NCBI RefSeq assembly: GCF_014303735.1
Contig: NZ_CP060296.1
Span: forward strand, 3,803,501 to 3,867,500
DNA from: Variovorax sp. PAMC28562
GTDB taxonomy: Bacteria; Pseudomonadota; Gammaproteobacteria; Burkholderiales; Burkholderiaceae_C
Length of the DNA stretch: 64,000 nt
Direction of reading: 5' to 3'
Shown here: positions 28,018 through 37,198 of the stretch, in pieces
How the letters are laid out: every line of letters starts with the position of its first letter
Numbering within the stretch: the first letter of the stretch is position 1
The notes under the pieces: generated by a model
Database searches by the model: none
The model's input: the letters and a program-made list of their open reading frames with translations, nothing else
Told to the model about the DNA's origin: nothing
Position numbers and translations under genes: made by a program

Positions 28018-29814
28018 CTACTTGTTGGAAGGCGACGCCCACCAGGTCGCCATCGCCCACGAATCGGGCTGATAGAACGGCGGCAGGGTCGGCGGCAGCA
28101 CAAAGCCGGCCGGCCGATAGCCGACCAGGAACGCATCGCTGTACCACTGCGGGATGGAGTAGTAACCATGCGACAACACGCGGTCGAGCGAGCGCATCGC
28201 GGCGGTTAGCTCGGGGCGCGTCGTGGCCTGCACCACCTTCTGCAGCAGCGCATCGACCGCCGGATCGGCGATGCCCCAGATGTTCGATGAGCCGGTCGTG
28301 GCCGCCGCTTTGGAACCGAACAGCTCGAACATCTCGCCGCCCGGCGCATTGCTGCCAGGCAGTCGCACCGTGGTCATCTCGAACTCGAAGTTGTCCATGC
28401 GCTGCTGGTACAGCGAGCCATCGACGGTGCGCACCCGCAGGTCGATGCCCAGCTTGCTCAGCGACGTTTGCAGCGGGGTGATGAGCCGAATCAACGATGC
28501 CTGGTTGTTGAGCAGCTCGATGTCGAAGACCTCGTTCTTCGCATTGCGCAGCGCGCCGTCGCGATATGTCCAGCCGGCTTGTGCCAGCAGCAGTTGCGCT
28601 TGCCGCAAGTTGTCGCGCAAGCTCGCCGGCGGCAGGGTCGTCGGCGACACGACAGCGGGCCCGAACACATCGGGCCGCAACTCCTTGCGCAAGGGTTCGA
28701 GCAATCCCAGCTCGTCCGAGGTCGGCGACCCCGACGCATGAAATTCGCTGTTTGGGAAATAGCCGTCCACGCGTTTGTAGAGGCCGTAGAAAAGCTGCCG
28801 GTTGAGCCATTCGAAGTCCATCGCCAAGCCAATCGCTTGTCGCACCCGCACGTCCTGAAACTTCGGGTTGCGCAGGTTGAACACGTACCCCTGAAAGTCG
28901 CCAGGGTTGCGGTTCTCGAAGACCTGCTTTTTGACCTCGCCCGAATCGAACTGCTTGCCTCTGTATTGCCGCGCCCAATTGCGCGAAATGAACTCGCGCA
29001 TGAAGTCGAACTCGCCGGCTTTGAGGCCTTCGAAGCGCGCCGTCTCGTCGAGGTAGAGCTTGAACGTCAGTCGGTCGAAGTTGAACTGCCCCTTGCGCAC
29101 CGGCAACTGCGCGCCCCAGTAGCTCGGGTCACGTAAATAGGTGATATCGCGCCCTAGCCTCGCGCTGGCTGGCTTGTACGGTCCGGACGCAATCGGCACA
29201 TCGCCGGTGATCTGATCGAACGGCTTGCCGCCGCCCCACGCACGGCTGAACACCGCCATGCCGCCTACCACCAGCGGCAACTCGCGATTGGGGTTGGCAA
29301 ACTCGAACCGCACGGTGCGCTCGTCGACAGCCACCGCTCGCTTCACCTCCGCGTAGATCGTTCGAAACTGGGGAGCGGCCAGCTTGCCGGTCAGCGTCTC
29401 GAACGAATGCACCACGTCGGCGGCCAGCACTGGCGAACCATCGTTGAAGCGCGCCCTCGGCCGCAGTCTGAAAGTAGCGGACAGCATGTCGGGCGCCACA
29501 GTGACGTCTTCGGCGAGCAAGCCGTATGCGGTCGTGGCTTCTTCTGAATTGCCAGTGAGCAAGCTCTCGAACACCAACAGCCCCAGTCCTGCCGGCGCGG
29601 TGCCCTTGAGCGTGAACGGGTTGAACTTGTCGAAGTTGGTGACCGCGATCGGCGGCACCATGCGCAACTCCCCGCCTTTGGGTGCGTCGGGGTTGACGTA
29701 ACCGAAATGCGTGAAGCCTTCGGGGTATTTGATATCGCCGAATTGTGCGTAGGCATGGGCTGCCCACGAGGGGGCTGCCACGAGCATCCACAGACAAAGC
29801 AGCCAACATCGCAT
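28018..29814 (-). CDS. Extracellular peptide-binding protein (YejA-like, SBP family 5)
   Basis: A 598-residue periplasmic binding protein. The signal peptide (MRCWLLCLWMLVAAPSWA) is cut before AHAYAQFGDIKYP. FTHFGYVNPDAPKGGELRMV and GLLAEDVTVAPD, then FRLRPRARFNDGSPV, are typical of the YejA group within SBP_bac_5. It delivers peptides (microcin C-like or murein peptides in other species) to the adjacent permeases. ATG at 29814 is chosen from the signal peptide. It is first in the five-gene operon and divergent from fabI. Confidence 0.92.
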   Translation of the reverse strand: MRCWLLCLWMLVAAPSWAAHAYAQFGDIKYPEGFTHFGYVNPDAPKGGELRMVPPIAVTNFDKFNPFTLKGTAPAGLGLLVFESLLTGNSEEATTAYGLLAEDVTVAPDMLSATFRLRPRARFNDGSPVLAADVVHSFETLTGKLAAPQFRTIYAEVKRAVAVDERTVRFEFANPNRELPLVVGGMAVFSRAWGGGKPFDQITGDVPIASGPYKPASARLGRDITYLRDPSYWGAQLPVRKGQFNFDRLTFKLYLDETARFEGLKAGEFDFMREFISRNWARQYRGKQFDSGEVKKQVFENRNPGDFQGYVFNLRNPKFQDVRVRQAIGLAMDFEWLNRQLFYGLYKRVDGYFPNSEFHASGSPTSDELGLLEPLRKELRPDVFGPAVVSPTTLPPASLRDNLRQAQLLLAQAGWTYRDGALRNAKNEVFDIELLNNQASLIRLITPLQTSLSKLGIDLRVRTVDGSLYQQRMDNFEFEMTTVRLPGSNAPGGEMFELFGSKAAATTGSSNIWGIADPAVDALLQKVVQATTRPELTAAMRSLDRVLSHGYYSIPQWYSDAFLVGYRPAGFVLPPTLPPFYQPDSWAMATWWASPSNK

Positions 29815-29851
29815 GCGAGAATTCTGCACAAGATTTATGTGAGGCAAATTT

Positions 29852-30643
29852 ATGGGCTTTCTTTCGGGCAAGAAACTGTTGATCACAGGCGTGCTGAGCA
29901 ACCGCTCCATCGCCTACGGCATCGCCAGAGCGTGCCACCAGCAAGGCGCAGAACTGGCATTCAGCTACGTCGGCGATCGCTTCAAGGACCGTACCGCCGA
30001 CTTCGCGAAAGAGTTCGGCTCCACGCTGATCTTCGATTGCGACGTGAGCGACGACGCGCAAATCGACAAGCTGTTCGCCGACCTGTCGCAAAGCTGGCCC
30101 AAGTTCGACGGCTTCGTGCACAGCATAGGCTTCGCGCCGCGCGAAGCGATCTCGGGCGACTTCCTGGAAGGCATCACGCGCGAAGGCTTTCGCATCGCAC
30201 ACGACATCAGCGCCTACAGTTTTCCGGGCATGGCCAAGGCGGCACTGCCCTATCTCAACGACAAGTCGGCGTTGCTGACACTGACCTACCTCGGCGCGAT
30301 TCGCGCGCTGCCCAACTACAACACGATGGGTCTTGCCAAGGCGTCGCTCGAAGCCTCGGTGCGCTATCTCGCCGGCTCGCTCGGGCCCAAAGGCATGCGC
30401 GTCAACGGCATCAGTGCCGGACCAATCAAGACGCTGGCGGCCAGCGGTATCAAGGGCTTCGGCAAGATCCTGTCGGCCGTCGCCGAAGTGTCGCCGTTGC
30501 GGCGCAACGTGACCATCGAAGACGTCGGCAACGTCGCTGCGTTCTTGTTGAGCGATCTGGCAAGCGGCGTGACGGCCGAAATCACCTATGTCGACGGTGG
30601 CTTCAGCCAGGTCGTCGGCGGAATCGACGAACCGGCATCCTGA
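29852..30643 (+). CDS. fabI: Enoyl-ACP reductase (NADH)
   Basis: A 263-residue short-chain dehydrogenase for the last step of each fatty-acid elongation cycle. The cofactor region is [20 protein letters not shown], and the catalytic Tyr-x6-Lys is [24 protein letters not shown] and the end [13 protein letters not shown] are FabI-specific. It is the probable target class of triclosan. GAGG lies seven bases before the ATG. Only 37 bases separate it from the divergent peptide-binding gene. Confidence 0.97.
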   Translation: MGFLSGKKLLITGVLSNRSIAYGIARACHQQGAELAFSYVGDRFKDRTADFAKEFGSTLIFDCDVSDDAQIDKLFADLSQSWPKFDGFVHSIGFAPREAISGDFLEGITREGFRIAHDISAYSFPGMAKAALPYLNDKSALLTLTYLGAIRALPNYNTMGLAKASLEASVRYLAGSLGPKGMRVNGISAGPIKTLAASGIKGFGKILSAVAEVSPLRRNVTIEDVGNVAAFLLSDLASGVTAEITYVDGGFSQVVGGIDEPAS

Positions 30644-30680
30644 CCGGTCCCGTCGCGGAGAGAGTGCCTGGGAGGGCCAT

Positions 30681-31556
30681 ATGAAACGGCGCATTTTTCT
30701 ATCCGCGGCTTTCGCTGCTGCGGTCACTACAGCCACGAGTGTCACATCGCTGGCTCCTGCCGCCTACGCGCGCGAGCCGGCACCACCGCTGATGCTGGCC
30801 GAGGTGTACCGCCGCGGCATGTCGCTCGACGGCTTCTGGGTCAGCGAGAAGTACGACGGCGTTCGAGGCTACTGGGATGGCAAGCAGTTGTGGACGCGCG
30901 GCGGAGAGCGCGTGACAGCGCCCATCTGGTTCACTGCGCCACTGCCTCGCACGCCGCTCGACGGTGAGTTGTGGGCCGGACGTGGCCAGTTCGAGCGTGC
31001 GCTCTCGACCGTGCGCAGCCAAACGCCCAACGACGCTGCCTGGCGCGAGATGCGCTTCATGGTGTTCGACTTGCCAGCCCAACCCGGCACTTTCGACCTC
31101 CGGCTGGCCGCGCTGAAAAAGCTGCTGCCAATCACCAGCGCGCCCTGGGTGATGCCGGTGGCTCAAGAGCACACGACCACGCATGCCGACTTGCAGGCCC
31201 TGCTCGACAAGACCGTCAAGCTGGGCGGCGAGGGGCTGATGCTGCATCGCGGCGCGTCGCTCTATCGCGGCGAGCGCAATGGCGACTTGCTCAAGTTCAA
31301 ACCCTATGACGATGCCGAGGCGCGCGTGGTCGAGCAACTGCCGGGAAAGGGCCGACACACCGGTCGACTCGGCGCCTTGCTGGTCGAGACACCCGGAGGG
31401 CGACGCTTCAAGCTCGGCGGCGGCTTCACCGATGCGCAGCGCGATAACCCGCCGGCAGTGGGCGCCTGGGTGACCTACCGCTTCAACGGTGCAAACGCCA
31501 GCAGACTGCCGCGCTTCGCACGATTTTTGCGGGTGCGGGAAGAAGGCCCGACCTGA
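30681..31556 (+). CDS. ATP-dependent DNA ligase with signal peptide (LigE-like)
   Basis: A 291-residue protein with a twin-basic start and hydrophobic segment ending ALA-like APAAYARE (residues 1-33), so likely exported. The ligase core has motif I EKYDGVRGYWDG (adenylated Lys), DGELWAGRG, FMVFDLP, EGLMLHRG and LKFKPYDD. An OB-fold C-terminus (VVEQLPGKGRHTGRLGALLV) follows. There is no extra DNA-binding domain, which fits the small LigE class found in Gram-negative bacteria and proposed to act in the periplasm. It lies 37 bases after fabI. Confidence 0.88.
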   Translation: MKRRIFLSAAFAAAVTTATSVTSLAPAAYAREPAPPLMLAEVYRRGMSLDGFWVSEKYDGVRGYWDGKQLWTRGGERVTAPIWFTAPLPRTPLDGELWAGRGQFERALSTVRSQTPNDAAWREMRFMVFDLPAQPGTFDLRLAALKKLLPITSAPWVMPVAQEHTTTHADLQALLDKTVKLGGEGLMLHRGASLYRGERNGDLLKFKPYDDAEARVVEQLPGKGRHTGRLGALLVETPGGRRFKLGGGFTDAQRDNPPAVGAWVTYRFNGANASRLPRFARFLRVREEGPT

Positions 31557-31572
31557 AATCGGCGCCGCTCGA

Positions 31573-32400
31573 TCAGGGCGCGATGCCTTGCCTGAGCTTC
31601 GCTTCGATATCGTCGATCACCGGCAGCAAATCGGCCACGCTGTCTATCACGTAGTGGGCGCCTGATGCCTTCAGCTTGGCGGTGGCGATCTGCCTGAGCG
31701 CATCCTGGCTGGCAGCGTCGAGTGCCTGCCATTCAGCCAGCGACAGGCCGACCGCGTTGCCGCTCACAGCCAGCCCCACTGTCCAGGTGCCGGCATGGAT
31801 GCCCTCTTCGATCCCGACGCCCGTGTCGTCGACCTTGACCACGCTCGACGGTGGCCACACGCCGATGTCGGCAAAGGTGCGGTACATCATCAACGGCGAG
31901 GGCCGCCCGGCTGCCAGATCCCCGGCGCAAACCAGGTTGTCCGGCACGTAGCCGCCAGCGGCAGCGATGGGCGTCACGACTTCCATGATCGGCCGGTTGT
32001 ATCCGGTGGTCGAACCGATCTTGAGCCCGCGCGCGCGCAGCGTGTTCACCATCTCGACCGCGCCCGGAATGAAGTCTGCGAAGTCGGCCACGACGGCAGC
32101 ATTCATCGGCGTGAAGACTTCATACAGGTGGTCGACGTCGGCATCGGTGAGCGGCCGGCTGAAACGCTTTTGCCACTGCGCGGCGATGCGCGGCAATGTA
32201 CCGAGCGCCTTGATGTGGTCCCACTTGGCCACGCCCATCGGCCCGCGCGCTTCGTCGACGGTGATCACGATGCCGAACTTTTCGAACAGACGCACGAAGG
32301 CGCCCATTGGCGCGCAGGAACCGAAGTCGAGGATGGTGCCGGCCCAGTCGAAAACGACGGCGCTGAGGTGGTGGGGCAATGCGGCGGAAGAAGTGGTCAT
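31573..32400 (-). CDS. phnX: Phosphonoacetaldehyde hydrolase (phosphonatase)
   Basis: A 275-residue HAD enzyme that splits phosphonoacetaldehyde to acetaldehyde and phosphate. The nucleophile Asp is in VFDWAGTILDFG, and the Schiff-base Lys in GPMGVAKWDHIKAL. Also present are KIGSTTGYNRPIME and VKVDDTGVGIEEG. It is last in the minus-strand phosphonate operon, 21 bases after the FAD oxidoreductase gene. The gene converges on the DNA ligase gene with a 16-base gap. Confidence 0.95.
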   Translation of the reverse strand: MTTSSAALPHHLSAVVFDWAGTILDFGSCAPMGAFVRLFEKFGIVITVDEARGPMGVAKWDHIKALGTLPRIAAQWQKRFSRPLTDADVDHLYEVFTPMNAAVVADFADFIPGAVEMVNTLRARGLKIGSTTGYNRPIMEVVTPIAAAGGYVPDNLVCAGDLAAGRPSPLMMYRTFADIGVWPPSSVVKVDDTGVGIEEGIHAGTWTVGLAVSGNAVGLSLAEWQALDAASQDALRQIATAKLKASGAHYVIDSVADLLPVIDDIEAKLRQGIAP

Positions 32401-32421
32401 GGAAGTTTGTCTCGGGAAAAT

Positions 32422-33549
32422 CTACCAACCGGCGAAGACATCCTCGGCAATGCCAAAAGCGGTGCTGGCACCGGTGCCGCTGGTGACCAGCACCAGCCGC
32501 GTAGCGTCGTCAGGCTTGTCGATCAGGCAGTCGGTTCTGGCGGATGAAGGATAGGTTCCGACCCAGCGCTCGGTCACTTTGGCCTGCTGCAACTTCAGGG
32601 TCTTGTGCAGGTGACCGAGGATGAGATCGTCCACGCGCTGATCGGCAAAGGGTTCCGGCGCGGCGCCGTAATGATGCGAATCGCCGACGACCAGCGAGCC
32701 GTCGGCGCTCTGCACCACGATCAGGTGAACGCCGTTGTCGAGCGACTCGCCCTCCTCGCGGCGCATCTGTTCGAGCAGCAGTGCCGCGGCCGGCAGCTTG
32801 CTGTAGCCGTGATAGCGCACCAGGCTCAGATCGGACATCACAGAGCCGGGCAAACGGAAGCCGGGCTCGGGCTGAACGCGCAGCATGTGCAACTGGCACA
32901 GCGTGAGCTTGTGCAGCGCCAGTCGTTCCGCGAAGAGGCCGTGCAAGTCGGTGTTGGTGCAGACGACCACGCGCTCCGCATGCAGGGTGGCGAGCGAGGT
33001 GCGCACTCGCGGCGTGGCGACTTCGAGTACCGCTTCGCCGAAGCGAAACACCACGCCCAACGATGCGGCCAGCCACTTGGCAAGCAGACCGATGGCGGTG
33101 CGCGATTCGACCCGCATCTCGTGAGGGCTGTAGAGCACCGCTTGGGCGCCCTCGAGTTGCATGACCGGCGCGCGCCGCATGGCCTCGCTGATGTCGAGCA
33201 GCTCGCAACCGTCTCCCATTGGTGTGGCCATGAACTCCTCGAGCACCTTCAACGCCTGGGGGCGAAAAGCGCTCAGGTACAGGCCGTGATGCAACACGGC
33301 GATGCCCGCTTGCGGGGCGACCTCGCCCCACACTTCCCGCGCGCGGCGGGCACGGCGCCAGGTGTCGCCTTCGCCCTGGCCGGTGACTGTGATGAAGCCG
33401 AAGTTGCGGATCGATGCACCGACGCACGCGGCGTCGCGTTCGAGCACACAGACTTTCAACCCGCGCTTGGCCGCCGTGTACGCGTGAGCCAGGCCGACGA
33501 TGCCGGCACCCACCACGATGAGATCGAATTTCGTTTCGGAAGAGGTCAT
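32422..33549 (-). CDS. Phosphonate-cluster FAD-dependent oxidoreductase (TIGR03364 type)
   Basis: A 375-residue DAO-fold flavoprotein. The FAD-binding start is FDLIVVGAGIVGLAHAYTAAKRG, then CVLERDAACVGASIRNFGF, with a C-terminal GTGAST region. Its size and setting match the glycine-oxidase-like enzymes recurrent in phosphonate operons. Inference: it may oxidise 2-aminoethylphosphonate or an N-methyl form to phosphonoacetaldehyde, feeding PhnX. Its ATG overlaps the HAD gene stop by four bases. Confidence 0.88.
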   Translation of the reverse strand: MTSSETKFDLIVVGAGIVGLAHAYTAAKRGLKVCVLERDAACVGASIRNFGFITVTGQGEGDTWRRARRAREVWGEVAPQAGIAVLHHGLYLSAFRPQALKVLEEFMATPMGDGCELLDISEAMRRAPVMQLEGAQAVLYSPHEMRVESRTAIGLLAKWLAASLGVVFRFGEAVLEVATPRVRTSLATLHAERVVVCTNTDLHGLFAERLALHKLTLCQLHMLRVQPEPGFRLPGSVMSDLSLVRYHGYSKLPAAALLLEQMRREEGESLDNGVHLIVVQSADGSLVVGDSHHYGAAPEPFADQRVDDLILGHLHKTLKLQQAKVTERWVGTYPSSARTDCLIDKPDDATRLVLVTSGTGASTAFGIAEDVFAGW

Positions 33550-34277
33550 GATGAGGAAGAAGGAAGCCCACGCGCCAACCGCAGCACCGGCCAGTGCCGC
33601 TGCTGCGCTTCGACCGCGAGGCGAGCATCGGGATCGACCACGACAGGCTGGCCGACCACCAGCAACAGCGGCAGGTCGTTGATCGAATCGCTGTAGAAAA
33701 AAGCACGCGCGAGTTGCGCGTCGAGGCCATCGGTCGTGTCGTCACGCGCTGCCAGCCAGTTGCGCAAGCGCATGACCTTGCCCTCGCGCATATTGAGCAC
33801 ATCGCGCGTGCGGCCAGCAAAACGGCCATTGGCAAGCACTTCGAGCTCGGTCGCGATCACATGCTCGAAGCCAAGTTCGCCCGCAGTCAGTTCGACAAGA
33901 AAGCGACTCGTCGCGCTGGTCAGCACCAGCAGATCGCCACGATCGCGATGTTGCTGGACGAGTTCGCGTGCCGCGTCCGGAATGCGCGGACTAATCACTT
34001 CGTTCATGAACGCAGCGCGCGTCGGCGACCACTCGGCCGGACTGCGGCCCTCGAAGGTGGAAGCGAAAAATTCACAGAACTCGCCCGGCGCTGCTTCGCC
34101 TGCGTGATAACGCCGGTCCATGTCGGCGTTGCGCTGAGCGAAGCAGTCGCCGAGCAGGCCGCGTCTCACCAAAAAGTCGGCCCACAGTACCTCGCTGTCG
34201 CCGGTCAGCAAGGTGTTGTCGAGATCGAACAGGGCCAGAGTTTGCATGGGCGTGGACATCGCAGTGGACCGCATCAA
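33546..34277 (-). CDS. HAD-IB family hydrolase (SerB-like phosphatase)
   Basis: A 243-residue HAD phosphatase. Motif I is LALFDLDNTLLTGDSE (nucleophile and acid Asp), motif II LVLTSATSRF, and the late Asp pair is in FYSDSINDLPLL. Family members act on phosphoserine or small phosphoesters. It overlaps both neighbours by four bases (permease stop, FAD enzyme start), so it is firmly inside the phosphonate operon, although its role there is not obvious. The start ATG at 34277 is chosen for the overlap; ATG at 34259 is possible. Confidence 0.85.
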   Translation of the reverse strand: MMRSTAMSTPMQTLALFDLDNTLLTGDSEVLWADFLVRRGLLGDCFAQRNADMDRRYHAGEAAPGEFCEFFASTFEGRSPAEWSPTRAAFMNEVISPRIPDAARELVQQHRDRGDLLVLTSATSRFLVELTAGELGFEHVIATELEVLANGRFAGRTRDVLNMREGKVMRLRNWLAARDDTTDGLDAQLARAFFYSDSINDLPLLLVVGQPVVVDPDARLAVEAQQRHWPVLRLARGLPSSSS

Positions 34278-36010
34278 CGGTTAGGCGCCCGCCAGGCTTG
34301 CGTGCGTCGGTCGATCCACTTGCCGAGCGCCATGTACAGCAAGGTGACGACCAGCGAGGTTACGGCGATGAGCACCGCCATCGCGGCGGCCGGGCCGGTG
34401 TCGCCGGCTTCGTCGAGGTTCAATATCGCGACGGCCGCCACCTTGGTGTCGGGTGAGTACAAAAACACCACGGCCGAGATCGTCGTCATCGCGTTGATGA
34501 AAAAGTAGCGCGACACATCCAGCAAGGTCGGCAGGCAGATCGGCAGCGTGACACGCCAGAAGGTCTTGTAGAACGGCACCTTGAGCGAAGCCGAGACCGA
34601 CTCGAATTCCGGGTCGATCGACTTCAACGCGGTGACCATCGTCAGATGGCCCGTCGTGTAGAAATGGACGATCGTGCAGAGCACCAGAATGCCCAGCGAC
34701 TGGTACATGAAGTTCAACGGATTGGCAGGTGCGTTGAAGAAGAAGATGTAGCCCAAGCCGAGCACCAGGCCCGGTACCGCCATCGGCAGCATTGCCATCA
34801 ACCGGATCACGGGCCGCGCCCAGCCGAGCCCGCGCGTCTTCTCCAGCAGGTAGGCGCCGATAAAGACGACGATGGTGCCGATCACCGCCGTGCATGCCGC
34901 CAGCTTGAGGCTGTTGAGCATCGCGTCGCCCAGTTCGGCATCGACCAAACCTGACACGTAGTGCGAGAAGCTGGGTGTCAGGTTGTACGGCCAGAGCGTC
35001 GCGAACGATGCGAACACCGCCATGAAGAACATGGCAAGCATGAGCGCGACGATCACGCTGCAGTAGATCGTCATCGCCAGGTCGAAGCGGCGCGATGGCC
35101 GCGGCACCAGCGCCACCGCGCGCGCCGACAAGACCGACACTTGCTTTCGCTGCACGAAGTAATCGATGGCGAAAGTGAGCGCAGCCGGCGTCAGCAAGAA
35201 CAGCGCGACGACCGCGCCACGCTGAAAGTCCTGCTGACCGATGACAAGCTTGAAGACGTCGGTCGCCAGCACATTGAAATTGCCGCCGACTACCTTCGGG
35301 ATGCCGAAGTCGGTCATCACCAGGGTGAAGCTCACCAACCCCGAGGAGATCAGCCCGTACTTGGCACCCGGCAGCGTGATGGTGAAGAACTTCCGCACCG
35401 TGCTCGTGCCCAGCGCATCGGCCGCTTCGTACAGCCGCGCATCGGCCAGCGTGAGCGCCGTGACCAGGATCATCAACACGTGCGGGAAAACGGAGAAGCA
35501 CTCCGCCAGCACGATGCCCGACGGTCCGTAGATGCCGGTGAATCCGAGCGCGAGCCAGAAGTCCTTGGCAACACCTTGATTGCCGAACCAGTAGATCAGC
35601 GAGATGGCCGACAGCAGCGACGGCGCCAGCAGGGGAAGCAGCGTGATGGTGCGAAAGAGCGACTTCAACGGCATGCAGCTTCGCGTGAGCGCATAGGCGA
35701 AGGTGAATGCCAGCGGCACCACGATGATCATCACCAGCACCGACACCCAGGTGCTGTGCCAGAGGCTCTGCATCAGCGCAGGCGACGCGATGTAGCCACC
35801 GAACGCGCTCACGCCCGAAGCAGCGCCATCGGGTGTCTCCAGCGCCTTAGAAAGAATAAACAGCAGCGGCGCCACAAGTCCGATGGTGAGCAAGGCGACT
35901 GTGAACAGCAGCGCCAAATGCGACATTCGATCGACCCAATAGACGCGTTGCTTCAGCGGGGGCGCGACCCGTACGATCGACGCGGCTGACAGTGCGGGGA
36001 ATGCTGACAT
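34274..36010 (-). CDS. 2-Aminoethylphosphonate ABC transporter permease, two fused permease domains
   Basis: A 578-residue inner-membrane protein with about 12 helices. Two binding-protein-dependent permease domains are joined. The first EAA loop is YEAADALGTSTVRKFFTITLPGA, and the second VSASLKVPFYKTFWRVTLPICLP. Double permeases of this size are typical of the iron/spermidine-like class used for 2-aminoethylphosphonate. The gene follows the ATPase by 26 bases and is coupled to the HAD gene. Substrate is inferred from neighbours. Confidence 0.9.
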   Translation of the reverse strand: MSAFPALSAASIVRVAPPLKQRVYWVDRMSHLALLFTVALLTIGLVAPLLFILSKALETPDGAASGVSAFGGYIASPALMQSLWHSTWVSVLVMIIVVPLAFTFAYALTRSCMPLKSLFRTITLLPLLAPSLLSAISLIYWFGNQGVAKDFWLALGFTGIYGPSGIVLAECFSVFPHVLMILVTALTLADARLYEAADALGTSTVRKFFTITLPGAKYGLISSGLVSFTLVMTDFGIPKVVGGNFNVLATDVFKLVIGQQDFQRGAVVALFLLTPAALTFAIDYFVQRKQVSVLSARAVALVPRPSRRFDLAMTIYCSVIVALMLAMFFMAVFASFATLWPYNLTPSFSHYVSGLVDAELGDAMLNSLKLAACTAVIGTIVVFIGAYLLEKTRGLGWARPVIRLMAMLPMAVPGLVLGLGYIFFFNAPANPLNFMYQSLGILVLCTIVHFYTTGHLTMVTALKSIDPEFESVSASLKVPFYKTFWRVTLPICLPTLLDVSRYFFINAMTTISAVVFLYSPDTKVAAVAILNLDEAGDTGPAAAMAVLIAVTSLVVTLLYMALGKWIDRRTQAWRAPNR

Positions 36011-36036
36011 CGAGTTCTCGCACTATCGCGGTCGCG

Positions 36037-37170
36037 TCAGGCAGCAGCTGCCATGGCAGACACGGGAGCCACGGAATGCATGGGGGAAAGAGGAAACACC
36101 CGCAGCCGATCGGCCCGCAGCGCGAAGCGCACGCTGGCACCTTCGCGCACGCCGAACTCGTCCATCTGGTTGAGCGAATACTGCAGAAGCAACGGCTGCC
36201 CGGGGATGCCGAGCACGTCGACTTCGGCCAGGCAATTGCCGCCCAGGAATTCAATGTGCCGCACAGTGCCCTCGCATCGCATCGGATCGTCGTCGAGCAC
36301 GTTGCCGACCACCCGGTCTTCCGGACGAAGGTAGAGCGCGACGTCGCGGCCGGGCCTGAAGTCCGCGCCATGACCGGCCGCCGTCTTCAGACGCATGTCG
36401 CCACAGCGAAACCAGTGATCGCCCTCCGCCACTGCGGTCAGCCGATTCACCTTGCCGACGAAATCAGCAACGAAGGGAGATGCCGGTTCGCGGTACACCT
36501 CTAGCGGCGTGCCGATCTGCTCGATCACACCGTGGTTCATCACCACGATGCGGTCGGCCACCGACAGCGCTTCTTCCTGGTCGTGCGTGACCATCACGGT
36601 CGTCACGCCCAACTCGCGTTGAAGCGACCGGATTTCGTTGCGCAGATGCACCCGTACGATGGCGTCGAGCGCAGAGAGCGGCTCGTCGAGTAGCAGCAGG
36701 CCTGGCGACGTCGCGAGCGCACGTGCCAGCGCGATGCGCTGCTGCTGCCCTCCCGACATCTGTGCCGGGTACTTGCCGCCGCTGCCCGGCAAGCCGACCA
36801 GCTTGAGCAGCTCTTCGACCCGCTGCGCGATCTGCGACCTGCTCTGCTTGCGGTTGACCAGCCCGTAGCCGACGTTCTGAGCCACCGTCAGGTTGGGAAA
36901 GAGCGCATACGACTGGAACATGATTCCGTAGTCGCGCCCGGCTGGCGGCAGCACAGAAACGTCACGGCCGGCCTGCAGGATGGTGCCAGCCGATTGCGTC
37001 TCGAGCCCCGCGATGATGCGCAGCAACGTGGTCTTTCCGCAGCCCGACGGCCCGAGGAAACAGACGAACTCGCCCTGTCGAATCGACAGATCGATGCCGT
37101 CCAACGCATTGAACGCGCCGAAGCTTTTGCGGATGCCCTTCAGCTGAAGGTAGTCGTTGACTGCAACCAT
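36037..37170 (-). CDS. 2-Aminoethylphosphonate ABC transporter ATP-binding protein
   Basis: A 377-residue ABC ATPase. Walker A is GPSGCGKTTLLR, the signature MSGGQQQRIALARAL, Walker B LLLLDEPLSALDA, and the switch His in VTHDQEEAL. A C-terminal TOBE-like region (RPEDRVVGN, then EFLGGNCLAEVDVLGI) fits the CUT1/PotA-type group. It energises the double permease encoded next, in the operon headed by the binding-protein gene. Confidence 0.92.
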   Translation of the reverse strand: MVAVNDYLQLKGIRKSFGAFNALDGIDLSIRQGEFVCFLGPSGCGKTTLLRIIAGLETQSAGTILQAGRDVSVLPPAGRDYGIMFQSYALFPNLTVAQNVGYGLVNRKQSRSQIAQRVEELLKLVGLPGSGGKYPAQMSGGQQQRIALARALATSPGLLLLDEPLSALDAIVRVHLRNEIRSLQRELGVTTVMVTHDQEEALSVADRIVVMNHGVIEQIGTPLEVYREPASPFVADFVGKVNRLTAVAEGDHWFRCGDMRLKTAAGHGADFRPGRDVALYLRPEDRVVGNVLDDDPMRCEGTVRHIEFLGGNCLAEVDVLGIPGQPLLLQYSLNQMDEFGVREGASVRFALRADRLRVFPLSPMHSVAPVSAMAAAA

Positions 37171-37198
37171 TGCGATGACCTTCGCTGGCTTGCTTGGC

